Assembly: GCA_001464495.1 (NCBI GenBank)
Contig: LNDZ01000022.1
Coordinates: forward strand, 62,001-126,000
From: Betaproteobacteria bacterium Ga0074130
GTDB lineage: Bacteria; Pseudomonadota; Gammaproteobacteria; Burkholderiales; Rhodocyclaceae
Direction of reading: 5' to 3'
DNA length: 64,000 nt
The notes below the pieces were generated by a model. The model had not been told where the DNA came from. It worked only from the letters and a program-made list of their open reading frames with translations, and made no database searches. Shown here in pieces: positions 16,737 through 26,727 of the stretch (positions are counted from its first letter, which is position 1; each line of letters begins with the position of its first letter). The position numbers and the translations under genes were made by a program.

Positions 16737-18908
16737 TCAGAGCGCGCGAGCGCGCTCTCTGCGTCGCCAAGCTTGCACTGCCGGCGCCGCAGCTAACGCG
16801 CAGATGGTGATGACCAACAGTAGCGGCCAGAGTAAGGGGCGGTTCCACTCGGCACGCTTAGCCGCGCGCATGTCGGCATCCAGACGCTGATACTTCAATG
16901 TGTTGTGCCCAACCTTGCTTGGCTTACGGTTGGTCAGCCACGCATGGCCCAAGGTGTAGTCCTTGGGATGGAAGCCCCAGACCCAAGGCGCATCGTGGCG
17001 CAGGATGGCAACCATTTCGTCGATGATGTGTTGGCGTTCTGGCGTGTTGTCCATGGCGCGCATTTGTTCGAACAGGCGGTCATACACCGGGTTCGAATAG
17101 TTGGAGGCATTCTCACCGCTATGCTTGACGCGGCTCTGCGAACCATAGAACAGAAACAGAAAATTCTCTGGGTCCGGATAGTCGGCATTCCAACCGAAGT
17201 AAAACAGCTGACTCGCACCCTTGCGAATTTTTTCTTGGAAGCGATTCCAATCGGTACTGCGTACCACCAGCTGGATGTCAATTTTCTGGAACTGCTTGGT
17301 TAGCCAATCCATGCGCGACTTGGCACCGACGCCGGTACCGGTGGTATCGAGATTAATGATCAAGGGCTCACCAGTGCGAGCATGACGACCGTTTGGATAA
17401 CCTGCCTCGACCAGCAGACGCTTGGCCTCTTCAATGCTGCGCCGGCGCGGCTTGCCATCCTCAGTGGTGTACATCAGTGGGTTGATGCCTTCGGGCTCGG
17501 GACGGAAACCAAAGATGCCCGGCGGTATGGGGCCTTGCGCGGCCACGCCACGGCCATTGGTGAAGATGGAAATGAACTCTTCTTGGTCGAGGGCAATCGA
17601 GATAGCCTGACGCAGCTTGCGCGCGGATTCACTGCTGCCACCAAAGAGCGGATCGAGCATATTGAAGCCCATGAACATGTCGCTGATGGCAACCGAGGTG
17701 ATGAGGCGAATCCCCTGCGCCTGCATGTCGTCGGTGAGCGTTACATCACCGCCACCACCGACTTGTACGGCTTGATCAAATGAGTCGGAAGAAATACCGG
17801 AGGCGTCGTAATAGCCTTGGAGGAACTTGTTCCAATACGGAATCTGTTCCTTCTCGCGGGTGAATACAATCTTGTCGATAAAGGGCAAGGGCTTGCCACA
17901 ATCCTTGAGTAGCCCTGCCACTTGATCATCCGGCTCGCCCTCGCAGGGGTAGTTTTCGCCGTGATAGTTTGGATTGCGCTCCAGCACCATGCGCGCATTC
18001 GGATTGTTCTCGGTCAGCATGTAAGGCCCCGTGCCCACTGGATACCAGTCGAGGACGAGGTTCTTCTCAGCCATGCCCGGCTGGCTGTGGAAACGGTCAG
18101 CCTCCCAAGGCATAGGCGCAAAGAAATTCATCGCCAACCAGTACTGGAACTGCGGGTATTTGCCTTTGATACGAATGCGGTAGCGATAGCGGTCCAGCAC
18201 TTCTACGCCGCTAATCTTGTAGGCGCGCAGATCCAGCCACGCATTGCGATCCTGATCATCCTTCTTCAAGGTCTTGGCGAGATCGCCCAAGCCCGGAATG
18301 TATTCGCTCATCAGCCCGAGAATGGGGGAGTGCAGGCGCGGATGTGCCAAACGCTTGATGTTGTAGACGTAATCCTCAGCAGTCAGTTCACGACTTCCGG
18401 TTTCTGTGAAGTCACGTAGCTCACGTGCGCGGGCCAAGGCTGCTGTGTCCAGCGGAAAGTAGCGGTAGCTGCCATCACTGCGCTGCGCAAAGGCCGGATG
18501 CGGCTGAAAGCGGATGCCCGGCTTGAGCTCGATCACATAGTCGCTCCAGGCAACTTGTGCAGCTGGCGCATTGGCAGGCAAAGGCCGCCCAGCAGCATCA
18601 CTGTAGCGCGGATGGGGAACCTGCTTGGCTGTCAGCGGGATCAGCTCGTAGGGCCGCTTTAGGTAGTGATATTGCAGCGGTGGTTCATAGATCTGACCGA
18701 GAAAAGTCGCCTCATCTTCCGCATACGATTGCACTGGATCAAGATGCTTGGGGCGCTCGGTAAAGGCGCTGTAGAGCGTATTAGCGGTGCGATCAGCCGC
18801 AGGATAGGGATTGTTCCATTCGCTCCCGCAGGCGCTCAGCAACGCCAATAGCGGCAGGATCAGCCAAGAGCGAGCATGAGAACGTGGGGACGAAGCAGAC
18901 ATGGGCAT
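16737..18908 (-). CDS. ABC-transporter extracellular solute-binding lipoprotein, family 5 (peptide/oligopeptide type)
   Basis: The product (723 residues from ATG 18908; 18902 is an alternative) has a lipoprotein signal (LLALLSAC, lipobox Cys about residue 27) and a family-5 periplasmic-binding body, including [15 protein letters not shown] early, the conserved VGTGPYML block and a C-terminal [14 protein letters not shown] stretch. It is longer than OppA-type proteins and ends with a hydrophobic helix ([14 protein letters not shown]) and a basic tail, so it may be anchored at both ends. No permease or ATPase genes are adjacent. It is divergent from fabI. The ligand is unknown; peptides are the family default. 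Confidence 0.85.
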   Translation of the reverse strand: MPMSASSPRSHARSWLILPLLALLSACGSEWNNPYPAADRTANTLYSAFTERPKHLDPVQSYAEDEATFLGQIYEPPLQYHYLKRPYELIPLTAKQVPHPRYSDAAGRPLPANAPAAQVAWSDYVIELKPGIRFQPHPAFAQRSDGSYRYFPLDTAALARARELRDFTETGSRELTAEDYVYNIKRLAHPRLHSPILGLMSEYIPGLGDLAKTLKKDDQDRNAWLDLRAYKISGVEVLDRYRYRIRIKGKYPQFQYWLAMNFFAPMPWEADRFHSQPGMAEKNLVLDWYPVGTGPYMLTENNPNARMVLERNPNYHGENYPCEGEPDDQVAGLLKDCGKPLPFIDKIVFTREKEQIPYWNKFLQGYYDASGISSDSFDQAVQVGGGGDVTLTDDMQAQGIRLITSVAISDMFMGFNMLDPLFGGSSESARKLRQAISIALDQEEFISIFTNGRGVAAQGPIPPGIFGFRPEPEGINPLMYTTEDGKPRRRSIEEAKRLLVEAGYPNGRHARTGEPLIINLDTTGTGVGAKSRMDWLTKQFQKIDIQLVVRSTDWNRFQEKIRKGASQLFYFGWNADYPDPENFLFLFYGSQSRVKHSGENASNYSNPVYDRLFEQMRAMDNTPERQHIIDEMVAILRHDAPWVWGFHPKDYTLGHAWLTNRKPSKVGHNTLKYQRLDADMRAAKRAEWNRPLLWPLLLVITICALAAAPAVQAWRRRERARAL

Positions 18909-18960
18909 GAGTTTAGCCCAAGGCAGCGGCTTGCGGCGCACGAGGCGATTCGGCCGGCAT

Positions 18961-18989
18961 CCGCTGTGGGCTGGACTATCCGTTATAAT
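18961..18989 (+). promoter_or_regulatory. Promoter of fabI
   Basis: A perfect TATAAT lies at 18984-18989, about 38 nt before the fabI start codon. The -35 region 17 nt upstream is poor, so the promoter may rely on other contacts or an activator. Confidence 0.5.
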
Positions 18990-19026
18990 TCGGCCCACCA
19001 ATCAGGGAACACAGGGGAAAACAATA

Positions 19027-19824
19027 ATGGGCTTTCTAGCCGGCAAACGCATCCTGCTCACAGGTTTGCTCAGCAATCGTTCCATCTCTTATGGCATCGC
19101 CAAGGCGTGCCACCGTGAAGGCGCTGAACTGGCCTTCACCTACCAGAACGAACGCTTCCTTGATCGCATCACCAAGTTTGCGGCCGAATTCGATAGCAAG
19201 TTGGTCTACCAGTGTGATGTCGCCGAAGATGCACAGATTGATGCGCTGTACGCCGACCTCGGCAAGCAATGGGACAGCATCGATGGCCTAGTTCACTCCA
19301 TCGCTTTCGCGCCTAGCGAAGCAATTGAAGGCGACTTCCTCAACGGCATCTCGCGTGAGTCTTTCCGCATTGCCCACGACATTTCCTCCTACAGCTTTGC
19401 TGCACTGGCCAAGGGTGCTCGCCCGCTGATGCAGGGTCGTAACGGCTCGCTGCTGTGCCTGTCGTATCTAGGTGCCGAACGCACCATGCCGAACTACAAC
19501 ACCATGGGTCTGGCCAAAGCCAGCTTGGAAGCAGCCACGCGCTACCTGGCCTTCTCCCTCGGCCCAGAAGGTATTCGTGCCAACGCCCTGTCGGCTGGCC
19601 CGATCAAGACACTCGCGGCTTCGGGTATCGGTAACTTTGGCAAGCTACTGGCTTACAACTCGCACCACGCCCCGCTGCGCCGCAACGTGACCATCGAAGA
19701 AGTCGGCAACGCTGCGGCCTTCCTGCTGTCTGATCTGGCCTCCGGGATCACCGGCGAAGTCGTCTATGTGGATGGTGGCATGCACTCTACCGCGCTGGGC
19801 AATCCGGATCCGCTACCAGACTAA
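19027..19824 (+). CDS. fabI: Enoyl-[acyl-carrier-protein] reductase (NADH)
   Basis: FabI performs the last reduction of each fatty-acid elongation cycle. The 265-residue short-chain dehydrogenase begins [20 protein letters not shown] and holds the FabI-type Y-x6-K catalytic pair (YNTMGLAK) after [11 protein letters not shown]. The start ATG 19027 follows AGGGGA; a longer open frame from 18901 is not supported. A TATAAT lies upstream and a strong terminator follows. Triclosan and isoniazid-type drugs act on this family, as established knowledge. Confidence 0.95.
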   Translation: MGFLAGKRILLTGLLSNRSISYGIAKACHREGAELAFTYQNERFLDRITKFAAEFDSKLVYQCDVAEDAQIDALYADLGKQWDSIDGLVHSIAFAPSEAIEGDFLNGISRESFRIAHDISSYSFAALAKGARPLMQGRNGSLLCLSYLGAERTMPNYNTMGLAKASLEAATRYLAFSLGPEGIRANALSAGPIKTLAASGIGNFGKLLAYNSHHAPLRRNVTIEEVGNAAAFLLSDLASGITGEVVYVDGGMHSTALGNPDPLPD

Positions 19825-19874
19825 GCACATAACTAAGCGCAGGTCTTAGTGCCAGACTGAGATCCAGCTGCCAA

Positions 19875-19906
19875 TAAAAAAGCCCGACTCAGGTCGGGCT
19901 TTTTTA
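19875..19906. terminator. Bidirectional intrinsic terminator after fabI and ppiD
   Basis: The hairpin AGCCCGAC-TCAG-GTCGGGCT is flanked by A6 and T6, serving convergent fabI (plus) and ppiD (minus). Confidence 0.88.
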
Positions 19907-19961
19907 TTGTGCGCGTTTTTTGCTGGAAAACTTGCGCAACGGCGCAATTACTCCATGCTGC

Positions 19962-21866
19962 TTACTCCTTGCTTTCCTTTGCCAGCAGGGCCTTCTCATT
20001 GATCACCACCTTATAGCGATCACGCAGATTGCTCATCCACGCGATGAAATCAGCCTCGCTCGCCAATTGCTCATATTGCTGACGCAGCTGCGCAGCGCGG
20101 GGATCATCCTTCTCGCCTGGCACATAAGCTTTGACCTTGTTGATGCGGTAGATGACGGTGCTACCATCGGCACCCGTCGCAGAAACATAGGCCGGGAGCT
20201 TTGCCGAGCTGACGGAAAAAATGGCACGCAGCGATTGTGGCGCAAAACCTTCAGCACCCGCACGCACCACGCCACGGCTGGCGCTCCAATTGGCGCTGAC
20301 AGACTCACCGGCATTCAGCTTGGCCAAACGTGCTTCGCCATCCTTTGCGGCAAGCTTGACCGACTCATCTCGCTTGAGGCGCTTTTCAATCTCTGCCTGC
20401 ACTTGCGCGAACGGCACCAGCGCTGCCGGCTTATGCTCAATCACGCGTGCGGCCATCAAGGTCTTGGGGGCAACTTCTACCGCCTCGGTGTTGCGCTTGT
20501 TCTTGATTGCATCGTCACTGAACAATGAAGCCAACAGTTTCTCGCTCAAACCGGGCACTTGGCGACCCTTGGCCAGCCAAGGACTTTGTTGCGTCTGCAA
20601 ACCAAACTGGTCGATGACCGGCTTGAGGCTGTCAGATTGCTCATAGACCATGTTCGTGAAAGTCTCGGCAGCCTCAGCGTATTTCTTCGCTGCTGACTGT
20701 GACTTAAGTTCAGCCGTGATTTGCGCCTTCACATCGGCCAGTGGCTTGATGCGGGCCGGCTTAAGGCTGCTCAAGCGAATGATGTGAAAGCCATAGTCGG
20801 TACGCACCAGCTCGCTGATCTCACCATCCTTGAGCGAAAAAACTGAATCTTCGAACTGCTTGACCATTGCGCCACGCGTCACGACCCCAAGATCACCTCC
20901 GTCCCTAGCTGAGCCCGGGTCTTGCGAATGCTGACGTGCCAGCTTGGCAAAGTCTGACGGGTTGCGCTTGATTTGTGCAAGCAGCTCAGTCGCCTTGGCT
21001 TCTGCTGCCTTGACGACTTCCGGCTTGGCATCCTTCTCGGCCAGAATCAGGATGTGGCTGGCGCGGCGCTCTTCTGGCTGCTTATAGCTGTCTTGATGGC
21101 TGTCATACCAAGCTTTGACTTCAGCGTCGCTGATTTGTGCCTTTTGCTCAAACTCCTTCTGGCTCAGAACAACAAACTCGAAGCGGATTTGTTCAGGCAA
21201 CTCGAACTTGGTGGGATTGCTATCGTAGAAGTTCTTGGCTGCATCGGCCGGTACTTGCACCTGCGAGAGATAAGCCTCCGGCTTGAGTGCCAACTCGCTG
21301 ACCTCACGTTCTTCAAGCGCAGCGGCCAGCCAAGTGTTGCCGCCAGTACGCGAGACTAGTGAGGCCTCAGCCACTGGTAATACGGCCATGCGCGTCGCCA
21401 AATCTTGGCGGAGACGCGACTCCAGGCCCACCTTGGTCAGGCCTTGTGCAGAGGCAATTGCTTCAAAGCGCTCAACCGAGAACTTGCCATCCACTTGCAA
21501 AGCGGGAATCGTCGAAATCATTGCAATCAACTGTTCGTTGCTTACGCTCAGATGCGCTTCCTGTGCATGTACTGCGAGCAGGCGTTGATTGATCAAGGTG
21601 TCGAGAACGGCCATGCGTACTTCTGGGCGCGCCATGGTCTCTTGATTGAACTGAGGCCCCATTGCATTACGCATGCGATCGCCTTGTTCGCGTAGTGCTT
21701 GCTGAAATTGCTGCTGGGTGATCTTGTTATTACCGACGGTCGCCACTTCATCCGTGCCACTGGCGTCGCTTATGTATGACTCAACGCCCCAGAAGGCGAA
21801 TGGCAGGGTGATCAGGAGCAGGAAAATCTGAACCAGTCTCTTGTTGTTGCGAACGGAATCGAACAT
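19962..21866 (-). CDS. ppiD: PpiD, membrane-anchored periplasmic peptidyl-prolyl isomerase/chaperone
   Basis: This 634-residue protein has one N-terminal membrane helix (IFLLLITLPFAFWGV, about residues 15-30), a SurA/PpiD-like N-domain, and a parvulin (PpiC) rotamase domain (RRASHILIL ... DGGDLGVVTRGAMVKQFED ... TDYGFHIIRL) at about residues 270-370. It is inserted in the inner membrane near the Sec translocon and assists folding of outer-membrane and secreted proteins. ATG 21866 is the likely start; an upstream TTG is less likely. It lies next to tRNA-Val and the lon-clpX-clpP-tig block, as in many proteobacteria (in E. coli ppiD is next to lon and hupB; hupB is absent here). Confidence 0.92.
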   Translation of the reverse strand: MFDSVRNNKRLVQIFLLLITLPFAFWGVESYISDASGTDEVATVGNNKITQQQFQQALREQGDRMRNAMGPQFNQETMARPEVRMAVLDTLINQRLLAVHAQEAHLSVSNEQLIAMISTIPALQVDGKFSVERFEAIASAQGLTKVGLESRLRQDLATRMAVLPVAEASLVSRTGGNTWLAAALEEREVSELALKPEAYLSQVQVPADAAKNFYDSNPTKFELPEQIRFEFVVLSQKEFEQKAQISDAEVKAWYDSHQDSYKQPEERRASHILILAEKDAKPEVVKAAEAKATELLAQIKRNPSDFAKLARQHSQDPGSARDGGDLGVVTRGAMVKQFEDSVFSLKDGEISELVRTDYGFHIIRLSSLKPARIKPLADVKAQITAELKSQSAAKKYAEAAETFTNMVYEQSDSLKPVIDQFGLQTQQSPWLAKGRQVPGLSEKLLASLFSDDAIKNKRNTEAVEVAPKTLMAARVIEHKPAALVPFAQVQAEIEKRLKRDESVKLAAKDGEARLAKLNAGESVSANWSASRGVVRAGAEGFAPQSLRAIFSVSSAKLPAYVSATGADGSTVIYRINKVKAYVPGEKDDPRAAQLRQQYEQLASEADFIAWMSNLRDRYKVVINEKALLAKESKE

Positions 21867-21893
21867 AGGTGGCAATCAGTCAGAAGGACATGT

Positions 21894-21927
21894 AAAAAAG
21901 GCGAACCAACCGGTGGCCGGGTTCGCC
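21894..21927 (-). terminator. Intrinsic terminator between tRNA-Val and ppiD
   Basis: On the minus strand a GGCGAACC / GGTTCGCC stem is followed by T6. It would end the tRNA-Val transcript before ppiD. The same stem arms recur at 45211 and 50248. Confidence 0.8.
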
Positions 21928-21953
21928 TTGCTCACGTATTGCTAAAAAGAATC

Positions 21954-22029
21954 TGGTGGGTGCTGACGGGCTCGAACCGCCGACATTCTGCGTGTAAGGC
22001 AGACGCTCTACCAACTGAGCTAAGCACCC
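21954..22029 (-). tRNA. tRNA-Val (anticodon UAC)
   Basis: The cloverleaf has acceptor GGGTGCT/AGCACCC, a TAGCTCAGTTGGTAGAGC D arm, anticodon stem TCTGC/GCAGA with loop CTTACAC (anticodon TAC), T arm GGCGGTTCGAGCCCGTC-like, and an encoded CCA. Its length is 76 nt with CCA. Confidence 0.96.
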
Positions 22030-22084
22030 GGAATAGGCAACATTATAGCCGTTTTGCCATTGCCGCGGCAGGCTTTGGCGAAGA

Positions 22085-22123
22085 AAAAGGCCACCCGGAT
22101 CAAAGATCGGAGTGGCCTTTTTA
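22085..22123 (-). terminator. Intrinsic terminator downstream of lon
   Basis: The hairpin AAAAGGCCAC-CGATC-TTT-GATC-GTGGCC is followed on the minus strand by T5. It ends 23 nt after the lon stop and precedes tRNA-Val, so it likely terminates the lon transcript. Confidence 0.8.
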
Positions 22124-22145
22124 TTACTGCTTTTGGCTGAAGGAC

Positions 22146-24557
22146 TTAATGCGCAATCAACCCAGGTGTGGCCGATGCTTCTGGGCTTGCAGCCACTGCG
22201 GCCGCCGGCTCATCTGGCAGAGGGACAGGGGCATGTTCAAGCGCAAGCTCGAGCACATTGTCGATCCACTTGACCGGCCGGATTTCGATCTTGTTTTTGA
22301 TCGTATCCGGAATTTCGGTCAGATCCTTAACGTTTTCCTGTGGGATCAGCGCCAGACGGATGCCACCACGCACTGCTGCGAGTAGTTTTTCCTTCAGACC
22401 ACCAATTGGCAGTACCTCACCACGCAGGGTGATTTCACCCGTCATGGCGACGTCTGCGCGAACTGGAATGCCGGTCAGCGAAGAAACGAGTGCCGTGGTG
22501 ATAGCGATACCTGCCGATGGTCCGTCCTTTGGCGTTGCACCTTCGGGGAAGTGGATGTGCACATCCTGCTTCTCAAAAGCCTCATCCTTAATGCCCAGCC
22601 GCTTGGCGCGGCTACGCACCACGGTGCGGGCAGCCTCGACCGACTCCTTCATCACGTCGCCAATGGAACCCGTGCGCTGTACTGCGCCCTTGCCCGGCAT
22701 GACGGCAGATTCGATTGTCAGCAATTCGCCACCAACTTCGGTCCAGGCCAGACCGGTCACTTGGCCAACCTGATTTTCCTTTTCGGCAACACCGTAGGAG
22801 AAGATGCGCACGCCCAGATACTTGTCGAGATTCTTAGCATTGACAATAATCTTAGTCGTGCGCTTGCGCACCACTAGTGTCTTTACGACTTTACGCGCGA
22901 TCTTGGAGATTTCACGCTCCAGCGCCCGTACGCCCGCTTCACGTGTGTAGTAGCGCACGATGTCGCGAATGGCATCTTCCGTCACAGTCACTTCGGTCTT
23001 CTTAAGCCCATTGTTCTTCATCTGCTTTGGCAGCAGATAACGCATGGCAATATTGACCTTTTCGTCCTCGGTGTAACCGGACAAGCGGATGACTTCCATC
23101 CGATCAAGCAGCGGACCGGGGATATTCAGTGTGTTGGCGGTTGCCACAAACATCACATCGGACAGATCGAAATCGACCTCGATGTAGTGATCTTGAAAGG
23201 TATGGTTCTGTTCCGGATCGAGCACCTCAAGCAGCGCCGACGAAGGATCACCACGGAAGTCCTGCCCCATCTTGTCGACTTCGTCGAGCAAGAAGAGCGG
23301 ATTCTTCACGCCAACCTTGGTCATGCTTTGCAGAATCTTGCCCGGCATCGAACCGATGTAGGTACGGCGGTGACCACGAATCTCAGCTTCATCACGCACG
23401 CCGCCCAGCGCCATGCGAATGAACTTACGATTCGTCGCTTTGGCAATGGACTGCCCAAGCGAGGTCTTGCCTACGCCGGGCGGCCCGACTAGGCAGAGGA
23501 TCGGTGCCTTAACCTTGTCCACGCGTTGCTGGACGGCCAAATATTCGACGATGCGTTCCTTGACCTTTTCCAGACCATAGTGATCCTTGTCTAGGACCTT
23601 TTCGGCCATGGACAGATCCTTGGAGATACGCGACTTCTTCTTCCACGGCAGACCGACCAGTGTCTCGATGAAGTTACGCACCACGGTCGCTTCCGCAGAC
23701 ATCGGCGACATCAGCTTGAGCTTCTTCATTTCGGCATTGGCCTTGGCCAGTGCCTCCTTGCTCAGACCGGCTTCGCGGATCTTCTTTTCCATCTCCTCGA
23801 TGTCGGCACCCTCTTCGCCTTCACCAAGTTCTTTCTGGATCGCCTTGACCTGCTCGTTCAAGTAGTACTCGCGCTGACTCTTCTCCATCTGGCGCTTGAC
23901 GCGGCCACGGATGCGCTTTTCCACTTGCAGGATGTCGAGTTCAGACTCGAGCTGCGACAGCAGCTTTTCGAGACGCTCGCCCACGTCCAGTGTTTCCAGC
24001 ACTTCCTGCTTTTGCTCAAGCTTGAGCGGCAGATGTGCGGCGATGGTGTCGGCCAGACGGCCCGGTTCTTCGATGCCACCGAGGGATGTGAGGATTTCCG
24101 GCGGGATCTTTTTGTTCAGCTTTACGTACTGATCAAACTGCGTGAGGATGGCGCGACGCATCGCCTCAATCTCATGATTGGTGCGCTCGTCGGCAGCCAG
24201 CAGATTAATCTCGGAAACGAACAGGGTCTTCTGGTCTTCAACCTTGTTGACGCGGGCGCGCTGAGCGCCTTCGACCAGCACCTTAACGGTGCCATCAGGC
24301 AGCTTGAGCATCTGAAGGATGCTAGCCACGCAGCCGATACCATACAGATCATCAATTTCAGGTTCGTCCTTGGCGGCAGACTTCTGCGCGACCAGCAGGA
24401 TGCTCTTGTTGGCATCCATCGCCGCTTCAAGTGCCTTGATGGACTTGGGGCGACCGACGAACAAAGGAATCACCATGTGCGGGAATACGACAACATCGCG
24501 TAGCGCCAGCAGCGGGAGTTCCAGCGTTTCTTGGGGAAGGTCAAGCTCGCTTGACAT
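22146..24557 (-). CDS. lon: Lon ATP-dependent protease
   Basis: This 803-residue protein is the homo-hexameric AAA+ protease that degrades misfolded and regulatory proteins. The N-terminal domain opens with LPLLALRDVVVFPHMVIPLFVGR; Walker A is GPPGVGKTS (about residue 357); the catalytic serine lies in KDGPSAGIAI and the lysine in GGLKEKLLAA. The RBS AAAAGGA is 8 nt before the ATG. Upstream lie a sigma-32-like promoter and a perfect palindrome in the leader, so heat-shock induction is probable. The order tig-clpP-clpX-lon is conserved in proteobacteria. Confidence 0.97.
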   Translation of the reverse strand: MSSELDLPQETLELPLLALRDVVVFPHMVIPLFVGRPKSIKALEAAMDANKSILLVAQKSAAKDEPEIDDLYGIGCVASILQMLKLPDGTVKVLVEGAQRARVNKVEDQKTLFVSEINLLAADERTNHEIEAMRRAILTQFDQYVKLNKKIPPEILTSLGGIEEPGRLADTIAAHLPLKLEQKQEVLETLDVGERLEKLLSQLESELDILQVEKRIRGRVKRQMEKSQREYYLNEQVKAIQKELGEGEEGADIEEMEKKIREAGLSKEALAKANAEMKKLKLMSPMSAEATVVRNFIETLVGLPWKKKSRISKDLSMAEKVLDKDHYGLEKVKERIVEYLAVQQRVDKVKAPILCLVGPPGVGKTSLGQSIAKATNRKFIRMALGGVRDEAEIRGHRRTYIGSMPGKILQSMTKVGVKNPLFLLDEVDKMGQDFRGDPSSALLEVLDPEQNHTFQDHYIEVDFDLSDVMFVATANTLNIPGPLLDRMEVIRLSGYTEDEKVNIAMRYLLPKQMKNNGLKKTEVTVTEDAIRDIVRYYTREAGVRALEREISKIARKVVKTLVVRKRTTKIIVNAKNLDKYLGVRIFSYGVAEKENQVGQVTGLAWTEVGGELLTIESAVMPGKGAVQRTGSIGDVMKESVEAARTVVRSRAKRLGIKDEAFEKQDVHIHFPEGATPKDGPSAGIAITTALVSSLTGIPVRADVAMTGEITLRGEVLPIGGLKEKLLAAVRGGIRLALIPQENVKDLTEIPDTIKNKIEIRPVKWIDNVLELALEHAPVPLPDEPAAAVAASPEASATPGLIAH

Positions 24558-24580
24558 GGTTTTATCCTTTTTCAGTTACC

Positions 24581-24600
24581 GCCTCAATCAGTATTGAGGC
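24581..24600. promoter_or_regulatory. Perfect palindrome in the lon leader
   Basis: GCCTCAAT-CAGT-ATTGAGGC is an 8-bp inverted repeat with a 4-nt loop, ending 24 nt before the lon start codon. It lies between the putative heat-shock promoter and the RBS. It could be an RNA hairpin in the leader or an operator; no regulator is identified. Confidence 0.5.
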
Positions 24601-24614
24601 AGACATGGATCACA

Positions 24615-24641
24615 CTTGCGGGCACCCTATCGGATTTCAAG
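24615..24641 (-). promoter_or_regulatory. Putative sigma-32 (heat-shock) promoter of lon
   Basis: On the minus strand an exact CTTGAAA (24641-24635) is followed after 12 nt by CCCGCAAG (24622-24615). The -35 is perfect; the -10 departs from CCCCATNT. It is placed sensibly about 60-80 nt before lon. Confidence 0.45.
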
Positions 24642-24687
24642 AGCGGGGCCCACTTCCCCTGCAACAGACGACTTACTACCTACTTTC

Positions 24688-25959
24688 TCAGTTGGATCCG
24701 GACACCTTAGGCTGATCCTCATAAATCAGGATCGGCGCCGAAGTCCCTTCGATCGTGCCTTCATCGATCACCACCTTGCTGACATTCTCCATGGTGGGGA
24801 TGTCATACATGGTATCTAGCAGTGCCTGTTCAAGAATCGAACGCAGACCACGCGCACCAGTCTTGCGCTTAATCGCGCGCTTGACCACCGCTTGCAGCGC
24901 TGCCGGACGAATCTCAAGTTCGACACCTTCCATCGCAAAGAGTTTCGAGTACTGTTTGATGAGGGCGTTCTTTGGCTCAATCAGGATCTGGATTAGCGCT
25001 TCCTCATCCAGCTCCTGCAAAGTGGCGATGACCGGCAGACGACCGACGAACTCTGGGATCAGACCAAACTTGACAAGATCTTCAGGCTCAACACCCTTCA
25101 GTGCCTCGGTGACATTACGCGAATCGCGGCTCTTTACCTCAGCACCAAAGCCAATGCCAGCCTTGTCTGAACGATTGCGAATCACCTTGTCGAGGCCATC
25201 AAACGCACCGCCACAGATGAACAAAATGTTAGTGGTGTCGACTTGTACAAAGTCTTGGTTCGGATGCTTGCGGCCGCCCTGCGGCGGAACGGAGGCAATG
25301 GTGCCTTCGACCAGCTTCAACAAAGCCTGCTGCACGCCTTCGCCCGACACATCGCGGGTGATCGACGGGTTATCGCTCTTACGTGAAATCTTGTCGATTT
25401 CATCAATGTAGACGATGCCCTGCTGTGCCTTGTCGACATCGTAGTCGCACTTTTGCAGCAGCTTCTGGATGATGTTCTCGACGTCTTCACCGACATAACC
25501 GGCTTCGGTCAGGGTGGTGGCGTCAGCCATCACGAACGGCACATTCAGCATGCGTGCGAGCGTTTGGGCCAACAGCGTCTTGCCGGAACCGGTTGGGCCG
25601 ATCAGCAGGATGTTGCTCTTGGCCAGCTCGACTTCTTCACCACCAACCGCCTTGTTCTGGTGACGCAAGCGCTTGTAGTGGTTGTAAACAGCCACGGCAA
25701 GCACACGCTTGGCAGCTGGCTGGCCAATCACATACTGGTTCAGCAGCTCTGCAATCTCGTGCGGGGTCGGTAGATCGCGTGATTCCTTACCCGGCGTTTC
25801 GGCCGCGGCTTCATCGCGGATGATGTCATTGCAGAGGTCAATACACTCATCGCAGATGAACACCGACGGCCCGGCAATCAGCTTTTTGACTTCATGCTGG
25901 CTCTTGCCGCAGAAAGAGCAATAGAGGAGCTTTTCGGGGCCGGATTTTTTTTCCGTCAT
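24688..25959 (-). CDS. clpX: ClpX, ATPase subunit of the ClpXP protease
   Basis: The 423-residue AAA+ unfoldase feeds ClpP with substrates, including ssrA-tagged proteins. The N-terminal zinc-binding domain has [10 protein letters not shown] and CDECIDLC; Walker A is GPTGSGKT (about residue 120); the ClpP-docking IGF loop is present as IGFG; the sensor regions and C-terminal [16 protein letters not shown] are typical. It starts 22 nt after the clpP stop on the same strand. It is followed after 130 nt by lon. Confidence 0.97.
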   Translation of the reverse strand: MTEKKSGPEKLLYCSFCGKSQHEVKKLIAGPSVFICDECIDLCNDIIRDEAAAETPGKESRDLPTPHEIAELLNQYVIGQPAAKRVLAVAVYNHYKRLRHQNKAVGGEEVELAKSNILLIGPTGSGKTLLAQTLARMLNVPFVMADATTLTEAGYVGEDVENIIQKLLQKCDYDVDKAQQGIVYIDEIDKISRKSDNPSITRDVSGEGVQQALLKLVEGTIASVPPQGGRKHPNQDFVQVDTTNILFICGGAFDGLDKVIRNRSDKAGIGFGAEVKSRDSRNVTEALKGVEPEDLVKFGLIPEFVGRLPVIATLQELDEEALIQILIEPKNALIKQYSKLFAMEGVELEIRPAALQAVVKRAIKRKTGARGLRSILEQALLDTMYDIPTMENVSKVVIDEGTIEGTSAPILIYEDQPKVSGSN

Positions 25960-25981
25960 GTTCGTCTCCGCAAACGGTTTC

Positions 25982-26617
25982 TTACTCGGTAGCTTCGGTA
26001 CGGCTGTTCAGCACCTTGTCGATCAGGCCATATTCAGCAGCGGCTTCGGCCGACAAGAAATTGTCGCGATCCGTATCGTTCTCGATCTTTTCGATCGACT
26101 GACCCGTGTGATGCGCGAGCATACGATTGAGCTTGTCCTTGAGGTACAGGATTTCCTTGGCGTGGATTTCGATGTCCGATGCTTGACCTTGGAAGCCACC
26201 CAGCGGCTGGTGGATCATGACGCGCGAGTTCGGCAGCGCAAAGCGCTTACCCTTCTCACCGGCGGCCAAGAGGAACGCGCCCATGCTGGCGGCTTGACCC
26301 ATGCACAGCGTGGATACGTTTGGCTTGATGAACTGCATGGTGTCATAAATCGACATACCGGCCGTCACCGAACCGCCCGGGGAATTAATGTAGAAATGAA
26401 TGTCCTTGTCCGGATTTTCCGACTCAAGAAAAAGCATCTGGGCAACCACTAGGTTGGCAGTGGCGTCATTGACCGGGCCGACCAGAAAAATGACGCGTTC
26501 GCGCAGCAGACGCGAGTAGATGTCATAGGCACGCTCGCCGCGGCCACTGGTCTCGATGACCATAGGTACCATGCCGAGCATGGAGGGATCCCAGGAAGAG
26601 TGTGCTGTCGTATTCAA
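25982..26617 (-). CDS. clpP: ClpP, ATP-dependent Clp protease proteolytic subunit
   Basis: The proteolytic chamber subunit, about 211 residues. The catalytic triad is visible: Ser in [15 protein letters not shown], His in [10 protein letters not shown] and Asp in [13 protein letters not shown]. The start is uncertain: residues [17 protein letters not shown] align with the usual betaproteobacterial N-terminus, which makes TTG 26617 the best start (GGGG about 7 nt upstream); ATG 26582 would lose this stretch. It lies between tig and clpX in one direction. Confidence 0.95.
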   Translation of the reverse strand: MNTTAHSSWDPSMLGMVPMVIETSGRGERAYDIYSRLLRERVIFLVGPVNDATANLVVAQMLFLESENPDKDIHFYINSPGGSVTAGMSIYDTMQFIKPNVSTLCMGQAASMGAFLLAAGEKGKRFALPNSRVMIHQPLGGFQGQASDIEIHAKEILYLKDKLNRMLAHHTGQSIEKIENDTDRDNFLSAEAAAEYGLIDKVLNSRTEATE

Positions 26618-26727
26618 TTCAGAACCCCAATATCTTGTTGATTCAGACAGTTGGCGCAGGCTTTGCACTGCGCCAACTGCGGCGTTTTCACAGAGGCATC
26701 ATGCCACTGTCAGAACGCTGTAAGGCA

